From assembly GCA_025061245.1 (NCBI GenBank), contig JANZKD010000223.1:1-5527 (forward strand): 5,527 nt of DNA, given 5' to 3'. Both the position numbers and the translations under genes were made by a program. This DNA is from Candidatus Culexmicrobium profundum. GTDB taxonomy: Archaea > Thermoproteota > Methanomethylicia > Culexarchaeales > Culexmicrobiaceae. The notes below the pieces were generated by a model, which made no database searches, was not told the DNA's origin, and worked only from the letters and a program-made list of their open reading frames with translations. How positions within the stretch are numbered: position 1 is the stretch's first letter; each line of letters begins with the position of its first letter. Positions 1 to 5,527 of the stretch are shown here, piece after piece.

Positions 1-2930
1 CGAGCATGCCTAGACGGAGACGGTCCAATACACTTAACATTCAAAACAACCCTACATGAATCATCCTCCACCAAAATCTCCAAGATTCCTCTACCCATAT
101 TCCTAATAGCCCCACCCCCAGTACCCATATCATCAAATGTGAAAACCAATCTGTAAACTCTAGGTCCACCAGCACCAGGAAGCTCAAGTGAAACAAACCT
201 CAACTCCTCACTTGAGGGAGGAACATAAGTTTTAAGCCTAACCTCCATAAAACTAACGAAATCCTCCACCTCACAGGGGGAAATCTTAATTGGCAAATTG
301 AAAACCCAGACATTCTTAGATTCACCAACAACTCTATCAGCCCTAACCCTCCAAATCCTAGAGGGCAAAACAATTAGGGCAGACCTCAAAATAAACAATG
401 GACCGGAAAGAGATCCAAAGACACCGACAATCATCAAGAAGAGAAGCCATTGAAAAGAAACATTGGGCTTAACATCAATGGGAAACAGAAAACTCATAAC
501 CCTATAAAAGTAAAAGCCAGCAACATATCCAAGAATACTTCCAATCAACCCTAAAATAATAAACTCCAAGACAAAGATCATTAAAAGCGAAGAAGGAGGA
601 CTGCCAAGCGAAGAAATAGTAACAACCTCCCTCCTCCTCTCATACAGATTCGCAACAGAAGTTATAGAAGCATTAAAAGCCACCAACAATAAGATAACAT
701 ATAATTCAAACCCACTAAACCTAAAAACCTCAGTTAAAATAAAACTATCAAAAACCCCTCCCCTAAAAACCGTGGCCAAATAACCATTAAATCTAAGAGC
801 AACAGACCTAGCAATGAGCCATAACTCATCCTCACCACAATCCATAAACGCAAAGACACGAGTAATAACCAAGCCTAACCTCTCAACATCACCCCAAGAA
901 ACAACAGCAACCTCACTAGGACTACATGGAACAACCTCATAGAAGGGTAAACCAACATTCTCCCTCACCTCAACAATAAACTTGAAGGGTAAAAATGGAC
1001 GGCCACTAAGCTCACTCAACCCCTCCATCAACTCGTCGTCAAAAATTCCAGAAATTCTAAATTTAAAGGAAAACTTAAACCCACTAACCGTGACATGAAG
1101 TAAAACTAGTTCACCCACATCAACACCCAACAAATCAGCAGCCCTAGCACTAATAGCAACCTCACCCTCATACATAGGCAACCTACCATCAACAAGAATC
1201 CCACTCAAAACTCTAGCAACAGGATCATCAACACTTGAAAAGCCAATAAAACCACTCAAAGGCAAACTGCCAGAGGAAGAATTAATAGAACCCCATGGAA
1301 AAGCAGCAGGCCTAGACTCACACCTAAAGGTAAAGTAATCAACCCAGCCAGTAGAATTCAAAAAATCAATAACAGCCAAATTAACCGGCAAACCATAAGG
1401 ATAAGCAAGAGGATCATAACCAGCATAGTATGAAGGCACATATCTCTCAACACTCAAACCATAAACATCAAAAACGCTAAAACCAGAATTAACAGAAACA
1501 TCATACTCAATAGAAAGAGAGGAAAGAGAAAGAAGAGAAGCGACAAACACAGTCAAAGACAAAAGATAAATAAAAGACCTAAACTTCCTACGCCTCAAAT
1601 TCCTCTTAGCCAAGGAGGCAAACTCAAAAATACTTGAAGAAAAACGTTCAGATAAACTTAGGAAATAGGTGATAAAAAGGAAGAGTGAAACAAAACCAAC
1701 AACACCAATAAAAGTGAAAACTGGATTGAAAAACAGGAAGCAAGGGTAACCATAAAGAAGCAGAATATAAAGCAAAAATGCAATCAAATAGGAAAACAAA
1801 ACCTTAAACTTAGACTTCTCAGTCAAAAGAAAAGCTAAAGCCAGAGAACTCAAAGCAATGAAAACCATTAAAAAGTAAATAGACTTGTAAGCCTCACCTC
1901 TAACCCACCTCAAATAGGATTTAATGCTAAGAAGTATGATTTGTGCCTCCCTCAAGTAGCCATAACAAACAGCAAAATCATTCCTATTGAAAGTTAAGTT
2001 AGCATCATAAAACAATCCCTCAACCCTACTCAAACGCCTCCTAAGAGAAGTAGCATAGAAACCCTCAACCTCAGCCTTCTCCACATCCAACTCCACAGAC
2101 GAGTAAAGATCATATAAATATTCAAAAGAACGCCTCAAAGACAATACGGGTAGAGAGACATTTAAAAAGCCGCCTTGACTCAAGACAACAGGCTCATCAA
2201 ACATCAGAGTCATGGCATAATTAACTTGATACCAACTCCTAACCTCCTCTAAAAAAGTAGCCTCAATATAGACGTTAAAGGGGAAATTAGCTGGAACAAT
2301 AATAGTGTTCTCATAAACTCCAATCGCCCTCAAGATAAACTCAAGCCTACGGTCAAAAGAAACCTCATAAAAAGTAAACCTCCTCAACCACCATTCAGGA
2401 AGCTTGGGATGAACAACATGTCCATAAACATTAACGGCACCATCAAAATTAAATCTCTCACCACTAAAATCAACAACCACAAATCTAAGACTAGGAACAA
2501 CACTGAAATTCAAGTGAAAGAAAATTCCACTACAATTAATAGTAGCCGCAGGATACAAGTTAAAGTCAACTCTAAAACTCCCACCACCCTTAACTATCGG
2601 CCACCTAACACTGGGAATATAATCAAAACCAATAGTAGAATCATTATCGTACCATGCACACAAACCAATATTAGGTAAATCAGCCGAGGCAACACTGAAA
2701 TTCAAGGAGTAGTATCCATCACCATCTGTGACGGTATAGGCAATTGGGGAGGCATCCACAAAAACAAATATTGAAGCATTCCCAATACCAGTAAAACTCA
2801 CACCATCACAAACACGTCCAAAAAACTCAACATAAACAACATCTCCACCACAAACAGAAGATGGAAATAAGAAAATAGGAAACAAGACAGTTAAACATAG
2901 TAGTAGCATAGGCAAATGATGCCTCAGCAT
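1..2930 (-). CDS. FtsX/MacB-family ABC-type permease with a large N-terminal ectodomain (C-terminus beyond window)
   Basis: Read by hand, the frame is open from ATG 2928-2930 to the left edge, giving 976 complete codons without a stop. Residues 1-27 are a signal peptide (MLRHH, then a Leu/Phe-rich core). Residues 38-80 look like a carboxypeptidase-regulatory-type beta domain ending in TDGDGYYSL. More beta-rich ectodomain follows to about 265, then helical segments at 266-337. Hydrophobic segments lie at 351-369, 377-393 and 404-424. The FtsX unit begins with SLAKRNLRRRKFRS (439-452) and a membrane helix at about 452-470. A MacB-like extracytoplasmic domain follows (GRLP at 582-585, GEVAISARAADLLG at 589-602), then helices at about 741-758, 783-809 and 826-848, with the conserved NLYERRREVVTISSLG (761-776) between them. 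Residues from 858 on form a cytoplasmic tail. Family members move or extract lipophilic substrates, or transmit ATPase motion to the cell exterior; the substrate here is unknown. No ATPase gene is in view. A start at Met8 is possible. Confidence 0.9.
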   Translation of the reverse strand, partial: MLRHHLPMLLLCLTVLFPIFLFPSSVCGGDVVYVEFFGRVCDGVSFTGIGNASIFVFVDASPIAYTVTDGDGYYSLNFSVASADLPNIGLCAWYDNDSTIGFDYIPSVRWPIVKGGGSFRVDFNLYPAATINCSGIFFHLNFSVVPSLRFVVVDFSGERFNFDGAVNVYGHVVHPKLPEWWLRRFTFYEVSFDRRLEFILRAIGVYENTIIVPANFPFNVYIEATFLEEVRSWYQVNYAMTLMFDEPVVLSQGGFLNVSLPVLSLRRSFEYLYDLYSSVELDVEKAEVEGFYATSLRRRLSRVEGLFYDANLTFNRNDFAVCYGYLREAQIILLSIKSYLRWVRGEAYKSIYFLMVFIALSSLALAFLLTEKSKFKVLFSYLIAFLLYILLLYGYPCFLFFNPVFTFIGVVGFVSLFLFITYFLSLSERFSSSIFEFASLAKRNLRRRKFRSFIYLLSLTVFVASLLSLSSLSIEYDVSVNSGFSVFDVYGLSVERYVPSYYAGYDPLAYPYGLPVNLAVIDFLNSTGWVDYFTFRCESRPAAFPWGSINSSSGSLPLSGFIGFSSVDDPVARVLSGILVDGRLPMYEGEVAISARAADLLGVDVGELVLLHVTVSGFKFSFKFRISGIFDDELMEGLSELSGRPFLPFKFIVEVRENVGLPFYEVVPCSPSEVAVVSWGDVERLGLVITRVFAFMDCGEDELWLIARSVALRFNGYLATVFRGGVFDSFILTEVFRFSGFELYVILLLVAFNASITSVANLYERRREVVTISSLGSPPSSLLMIFVLEFIILGLIGSILGYVAGFYFYRVMSFLFPIDVKPNVSFQWLLFLMIVGVFGSLSGPLFILRSALIVLPSRIWRVRADRVVGESKNVWVFNLPIKISPCEVEDFVSFMEVRLKTYVPPSSEELRFVSLELPGAGGPRVYRLVFTFDDMGTGGGAIRNMGRGILEILVEDDSCRVVLNVKCIGPSPSRHA

Positions 2931-2956
2931 TTTCAATTAAATTAAATTCAAATAAA

Positions 2957-2964
2957 AATATAAA
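2957..2964 (-). promoter_or_regulatory. TATA-like box for the permease gene
   Basis: On the minus strand this reads TTTATATT inside a TTTATATTTTTATT tract. Its centre is about 30 bases upstream of the ATG. With the usual archaeal spacing of about 25 bases to the transcription start, the mRNA would begin within a few bases of the start codon. No purine-rich ribosome site precedes the ATG (TTTAATTGAAA), which fits a leaderless transcript. The whole gap is A/T-rich, so the exact box is uncertain. Confidence 0.5.
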
Positions 2965-3001
2965 CATTATATTATATTACATTAAAACAATGAAAAGTTC
3001 A

Positions 3002-3030
3002 AGGCAAGACTAGTAGAAGTCAAGAAGCCT
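3002..3030. promoter_or_regulatory. Interrupted dyad between divergent promoters, candidate operator
   Basis: Four short blocks form a nested inverted repeat: AGGC (3002-3005) with GCCT (3027-3030), and GACT (3008-3011) with AGTC (3018-3021). The centre holds ACTAGT. It abuts the TATA-like box of the winged-helix gene and lies about 40 bases upstream of that of the permease gene, where an archaeal repressor or activator could act on both. The arms are short and unequally spaced, so chance is possible. Confidence 0.3.
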
Positions 3031-3033
3031 AGA

Positions 3034-3042
3034 ATTATATTA
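3034..3042 (+). promoter_or_regulatory. TATA-like box for the winged-helix gene
   Basis: The sequence is ATTATATTA, centred about 33 bases before the ATG at 3071. The expected transcription start is near 3062-3064, leaving at most about 8 leader bases. No Shine-Dalgarno motif lies in ATTAACATGAGAAA just before the start. This is an inference from spacing and composition only. Confidence 0.45.
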
Positions 3043-3070
3043 CTCCCAACAAAATAATTAACATGAGAAA

Positions 3071-3487
3071 ATGAATGCAAATGAAATATTTGAAGCCATA
3101 TCCCATCCAACAAGAATAAGAATTCTGGAAATATTAGCTGAAAAACCATTGGGCTTCGCCGACCTTAAAAGAAAACTCAACATTAAAAGTAGTGGTAAAC
3201 TAGACTTCCACCTCAAGAAACTAGAAAACCTAATAACAGTCAATCAAGATGGAAAATACATCTTAACAGAGAAAGGCTATGCAGCATTAAATGCAATCAA
3301 AGTCATTAACAGATATGGATGGCAGAAAAGAGCATTATACATCAATATAATAGCATACATAGCATTTAACGCATATTTCGCAGTGATAAGAACCACAACA
3401 TGGCTTAAAATAATATTACCAATAACTACAGCTTGGATAATATTCTACACTTACTGGACGAAACGTAGGAGAGGCTTAGCCACCTAG
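3071..3487 (+). CDS. ArsR-like winged-helix protein with two C-terminal membrane helices
   Basis: This is a probable membrane-anchored transcription regulator of 138 residues. Residues 5-25 contain the ArsR-type opening helix with HPTRIRILEIL. The helix-turn-helix spans about 27-54 (LGFADLKRKLNI, then KLDFHLKKLENL as the recognition helix), and the wing is ITVNQDGKYILTEKG (55-69). After a linker helix come two hydrophobic segments at about 88-106 and 111-129. The end KRRR (131-134) would sit in the cytoplasm by the positive-inside rule, so both termini would be cytoplasmic. No metal-binding Cys cluster of classical ArsR sensors is present, as the protein has no cysteine. It is divergent from the permease gene with a 140-base gap, and tail to tail with the GNAT-like gene (27 bases apart). 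A role in controlling the permease gene is inferred from position. Such small wHTH-TM proteins are common in archaea and mostly uncharacterised. Confidence 0.88.
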   Translation: MNANEIFEAISHPTRIRILEILAEKPLGFADLKRKLNIKSSGKLDFHLKKLENLITVNQDGKYILTEKGYAALNAIKVINRYGWQKRALYINIIAYIAFNAYFAVIRTTTWLKIILPITTAWIIFYTYWTKRRRGLAT

Positions 3488-3490
3488 CCG

Positions 3491-3498
3491 TTTATTTC
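3491..3498 (+). terminator. T-rich stretch after the winged-helix gene, possible terminator
   Basis: TTTATTTC begins four bases after the TAG stop. Archaeal transcription often ends at T-rich tracts without a hairpin. The tract is short and interrupted, so support is weak. The convergent GNAT-like gene ends 17 bases further on. Confidence 0.25.
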
Positions 3499-3514
3499 AT
3501 ACCAGTCTAACCCT

Positions 3515-3877
3515 CTATCTTAACCGTTCAATAAGCTCCCTAAAATTATCAATCCAAACAGTTATAGTGTCAACTTTAGGTATTCTACTTAAAACCTCAT
3601 TTATCAATGACTTGAAAATCCACTCCTTACCCTTAACTGCATAAAGTTCTTCAATCTCCAAGCTGTTTTCATGTAAATGACAGATAATGAAGCCTAAAAG
3701 TCTCCCCTTCTCCTCAGCAGCTAAACAAAACTCTGGAAAACCCTTTAAATGCCACTCAACATGCTCCCTAACTGCATCAATATCCTCACCAGGATACTTA
3801 TCAACCATTAACTTAGCTATCAAATCAACTTCAGATAACTTAAGCCTCCTAATCCTCAAACAAATCAACTCCAACAT
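3515..3877 (-). CDS. Short GNAT-like acyltransferase-fold protein
   Basis: The 120-residue product has the strand and helix order of the N-terminal two-thirds of a GCN5-related N-acetyltransferase: LRIRRLKLSEVDLIAKLM (beta1/alpha1, 7-24), helical DAVREHVEWHLK (34-45), FCLAAEEKGRLLGFIICHL (beta2-beta3, 50-68), LEIEELYAV (beta4, 73-81), a helix at 85-99, and VDTITVWIDN (beta5, 102-111). Canonical members use a Q/RxxGxG/A loop after beta4 to hold CoA pyrophosphate. Here that place reads VKGKEW, with one Gly only, so CoA binding or catalysis may be lost or altered. The usual family length is about 140-160 residues and beta6-beta7 are missing; the protein stops at ELIERLR, where a LxxxGF turn is typical. 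The gene stands alone, convergent with the winged-helix gene and divergent from the V4R gene. The substrate is unknown. The fold call is fair, enzymatic activity is doubtful. Confidence 0.7.
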   Translation of the reverse strand: MLELICLRIRRLKLSEVDLIAKLMVDKYPGEDIDAVREHVEWHLKGFPEFCLAAEEKGRLLGFIICHLHENSLEIEELYAVKGKEWIFKSLINEVLSRIPKVDTITVWIDNFRELIERLR

Positions 3878-3917
3878 AATATTGAGAAGGTCATATTTGT
3901 CAATTTAGGTTAAAGCA

Positions 3918-3925
3918 TATTAAAA
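3918..3925 (-). promoter_or_regulatory. Possible TATA-like box for the GNAT-like gene
   Basis: The minus strand reads TTTTAATA about 44 bases upstream of the ATG. A transcription start near 3895 would give a leader of roughly 18 bases, which contains no Shine-Dalgarno motif. An ATG at 3891-3893 in that leader is out of frame with the gene. This call rests on spacing only. Confidence 0.3.
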
Positions 3926-3934
3926 TCAGTTAAC

Positions 3935-3942
3935 TATATTTA
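3935..3942 (+). promoter_or_regulatory. TATA-like box for the ACT-V4R gene
   Basis: TATATTTA lies within AACTATATTTATTAATG. The predicted transcription start is near 3964-3966. That gives a leader of about 12 bases to GTG 3978, or about 22 bases to ATG 3987. The box lies only about 10 bases from the candidate box of the opposing GNAT-like gene, so the two transcription units probably share this 100-base gap and may compete. Confidence 0.4.
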
Positions 3943-3986
3943 TTAATGGAAAAATAAGTTACTTAGAGAAATAAAATGTGGTGGAA

Positions 3987-4799
3987 ATGGAAAGAATCCA
4001 TAAACCATACAAAATAGACTCCTTCTATCATTTCCCCAACAAAGATGTAATTGGATTTCACTTCACCCTAGAATCAAAGGCAATTGACGTACCAGGAGTA
4101 GTAGTAAACCTCTTAACAGTATTCTCAGTAAATAATATATCAATACTAGGCTTCGACATATCCCAAGTAAAACCCCAAGCACCCTTCGAAGGCTTCATAT
4201 ACGCAGATATAACTGGGAAAAATATAGATCCAGACAAGCTACTAGAAGAACTAAAGGATAAACCCTACGTAATAGATGTAAAACTAATAAAACCATTATT
4301 CAATGGAGTAATATGCGACACATACTTCTTCCCACTCTATGCACTAGGTGAAAGAGCAATAATTTTCATTCAAAGAGGATATGAAGGAATAATTAAGAGA
4401 GCAAGACTTGAATTAGGCTCAGCATTCAACACACTACTCTACCTCCAAGGATTCGACATGGGATTAAATGCATTTCAAAGAGGACATAGAAAAATAGCAG
4501 GAAGAAAAACTGAAAGACTAATAAAACTATTCGAAGAACTATTCAAGCAATCAGGTTTCGGAGTAATGAAAGTAGAGGAAATAGACCTTGAAAGAAAAGA
4601 AGCCACCATAAAAATCTACGACCTATTCGAATGCGAACTATTCAAAGGCTCAAACAAATGTGAATCACATCTCATGCGAGGATTACTGGCAGGATGGTTC
4701 AGCCAACTATTTAAAACAAAGGTGGTAGCAATAGAAGTAAAATGCATAGCAAAGGGAGATCCATACTGTCTATTCAAAATTAAGCCAACAACAAGTTAA
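3987..4799 (+). CDS. ACT-like + V4R domain protein, predicted small-molecule sensor
   Basis: The 270-residue product (numbered from ATG 3987) has two parts. Residues about 22-102 form an ACT-like regulatory domain with the typical IDVPGVVVNLLTVFSVNNI turn-helix. Residues about 107-268 form a V4R domain (4-vinyl reductase family, COG1719-like). Its C-terminal signature is present: FECELF, CESHLMRGLLAGWFSQLF and CIAKGDPYCLFKI. Cys216, Cys225, His228, Cys253 and Cys261 are the candidate metal ligands of this fold. V4R proteins are soluble and bind hydrophobic or tetrapyrrole-like ligands; the ACT part suggests a second, amino-acid-type ligand. No DNA-binding or enzyme domain is attached, so it may act through a partner. 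GTG 3978 and GTG 3981 are alternative starts. ATG 3987 was preferred because GGTG at 3980-3983 lies just upstream as a weak ribosome site. It appears monocistronic, convergent with the propeller gene. The ligand is unknown. Confidence 0.88.
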   Translation: MERIHKPYKIDSFYHFPNKDVIGFHFTLESKAIDVPGVVVNLLTVFSVNNISILGFDISQVKPQAPFEGFIYADITGKNIDPDKLLEELKDKPYVIDVKLIKPLFNGVICDTYFFPLYALGERAIIFIQRGYEGIIKRARLELGSAFNTLLYLQGFDMGLNAFQRGHRKIAGRKTERLIKLFEELFKQSGFGVMKVEEIDLERKEATIKIYDLFECELFKGSNKCESHLMRGLLAGWFSQLFKTKVVAIEVKCIAKGDPYCLFKIKPTTS

Positions 4800-4810
4800 A
4801 TTCAACAGCA

Positions 4811-4815
4811 TTTTT
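4811..4815 (+). terminator. Oligo-T tract after the ACT-V4R gene, likely terminator
   Basis: Five T residues start 11 bases after the TAA stop, without a stem-loop, as is common for archaeal intrinsic termination. The tract lies in the 36-base gap between convergent genes. No comparable T tract follows the propeller gene on the minus strand. Confidence 0.4.
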
Positions 4816-4835
4816 CCCATATGCTTCACAATTCA

Positions 4836-5527
4836 TTATAAATCCATTAAAACTATTGAATTCACTTCATCAAGGGTTCCAAGATCACATGCCTTAATCA
4901 TCCCATCTGAAATCGTATACAATATATTACCTATGTATAATGCCCTCTTAATGCTATATGGAGAAGAGAAGTAAAAGCCACTCTTCAAAAACTCATCCTC
5001 ATCCCCAATATGAGTTATCCTACCCCGGAGAGTCAAGTTATCTACATCCACATTAAAGACATATACTCCCTGCCAAACAAAGTCACCATAAGCATTAGGA
5101 GGAACACCATCAGGATACTTTTCAGAATCAATTTCAGCAAGCAATACTGGTATAACCATTAAATGCTTCTCCAAGCTGAAGAGCAATGCATGATGATCAC
5201 GCAGTATGGGTGAGTCAGTCCCCCTATCACCAATAACATACCTTACAATTTGCTTAGGCTTCTCAGGATCAGAAACATCGAATAATGAAATCTTAACTCC
5301 CTGATACCATGCAAAGTCACCCTCCTCAGCCTCAACAGTTTCCTTCCCAATACCAATTATATGATTCTCATCAACTGGATGTAGATAATCAGAGTATCCA
5401 GGAATCTTCAACTTACCTAAAACCCTAGGATTCTCAGGGTCACTCAAATCTATTACGAAAAGTGGATCAACCTTCCTGAAGGTTACCAAGTAACATCTAT
5501 CACCCATAAATCTTGCAGAGTAAATTC
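4836..5527 (-). CDS. C-terminal part of a secreted beta-propeller protein (COG4880 type), N-terminus beyond window
   Basis: The frame runs from the right edge to TAA at 4836-4838, giving 229 sense codons. It stays open upstream of the Met at 5505-5507 as IYSARF, which joins MGDRCYLVTFRKVDPLFVIDL in the pattern typical of this family, so that Met is internal and the true start lies outside. Visible blade repeats are PLFVIDLSDPENPRVLGKLK and VKISLFDVSDPEKPKQIVRY, followed by blades around LLFSLEKHLMVIPVL, GVYVFNVDVDNLTLRGRITH and ALYIGNILYTISDGMIKACD. The ending (DEVNSIVL) matches the normal end of the family, so the C-terminus appears complete. Full-length archaeal members are usually 600-750 residues with a signal peptide and are exported or surface-bound; their exact role is not established. 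The signal peptide cannot be checked here. The gene is convergent with the V4R gene, 36 bases apart. Confidence 0.9.
   Translation of the reverse strand, partial: IYSARFMGDRCYLVTFRKVDPLFVIDLSDPENPRVLGKLKIPGYSDYLHPVDENHIIGIGKETVEAEEGDFAWYQGVKISLFDVSDPEKPKQIVRYVIGDRGTDSPILRDHHALLFSLEKHLMVIPVLLAEIDSEKYPDGVPPNAYGDFVWQGVYVFNVDVDNLTLRGRITHIGDEDEFLKSGFYFSSPYSIKRALYIGNILYTISDGMIKACDLGTLDEVNSIVLMDL

Noticed and set aside
2409..2678. Plus-strand 89-codon open frame
   Set aside because: It lies wholly antisense to the permease gene, its product is low-complexity Asn/Thr/Ile/Lys, and the permease frame there has clear ectodomain sequence.
2840..2930. Lipoprotein signal in the permease N-terminus
   Set aside because: The only cysteine near the cleavage region (Cys27, after SSV) lacks a proper lipobox, so an ordinary signal peptide or anchor is more likely.
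2941..2985. AT-rich repeats such as ATTATATTATATTA as a replication origin or repeat element
   Set aside because: They are short, have no origin-box motif or Orc1/Cdc6 gene nearby, and are explained by an A/T-rich archaeal promoter.
3058..3243. Minus-strand 61-codon open frame
   Set aside because: It is antisense to the helix-turn-helix part of the winged-helix gene, which has convincing domain motifs; no independent support.
3687..3908. Plus-strand 73-codon open frame
   Set aside because: It is antisense to the GNAT-like gene and has no recognisable motif.
5505..5507. Met codon as the start of the propeller gene
   Set aside because: The frame continues open upstream to the window edge with IYSARF, which belongs to the family pattern, so the Met is internal.
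1..5527. tRNA, rRNA, CRISPR array, insertion sequence or integrase
   Set aside because: No tRNA-like arms, regularly spaced repeats, terminal inverted repeats or recombinase motifs were seen on either strand.

Overview
The window looks like AT-rich archaeal DNA, most likely from the Thermoproteota/TACK side. Four things point that way. It carries a C-terminal fragment of the COG4880-type secreted beta-propeller and an ACT-V4R sensor protein. It also has a winged-helix protein with a membrane anchor. TATA-like boxes lie about where they would give leaderless or very short-leader mRNAs, and Shine-Dalgarno sites are almost absent. Arg is written mainly AGG/AGA. The lineage below that level cannot be fixed from the sequence alone.

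Layout from left to right. Positions 1-2930 on the minus strand are one uninterrupted reading frame that runs off the left edge (976 complete codons visible, no stop). It is a very large FtsX/MacB-type permease with a signal peptide, a sequon-rich beta ectodomain, a helical stalk, three extra membrane segments, the canonical four-helix FtsX unit with its extracytoplasmic MacB domain, and a cytoplasmic tail of about 118 residues before the edge. After a 140-base divergent promoter region, 3071-3487 on the plus strand encodes an ArsR-like winged-helix protein with two C-terminal membrane helices. Tail to tail with it, 3515-3877 on the minus strand encodes a short GNAT-like protein with a degenerate CoA loop and a short C-terminus. 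After another divergent promoter gap, the plus strand (3987-4799, or from GTG 3978) encodes an ACT + V4R protein with a Cys/His metal-site pattern. Convergent to it, 4836-5527 on the minus strand is the C-terminal third or so of a secreted beta-propeller protein whose start lies to the right of the window.

Functional reading: the permease and the membrane-anchored winged-helix protein face each other across a shared regulatory gap that holds an interrupted dyad, so a regulator-target relation is plausible but unproven. The GNAT, V4R and propeller genes look like separate single-gene units. No ATPase partner for the permease lies in the window; it would have to be left of position 1 or elsewhere. 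No RNA genes, CRISPR array, insertion sequence or integrase is visible, and no gene-free stretch exceeds 300 bases.

The base-level feature that cuts across all genes is a strong strand asymmetry. Plus-strand genes favour A/C at third codon positions and minus-strand genes favour T/G, so the plus strand is A+C-rich at wobble sites whichever strand codes.
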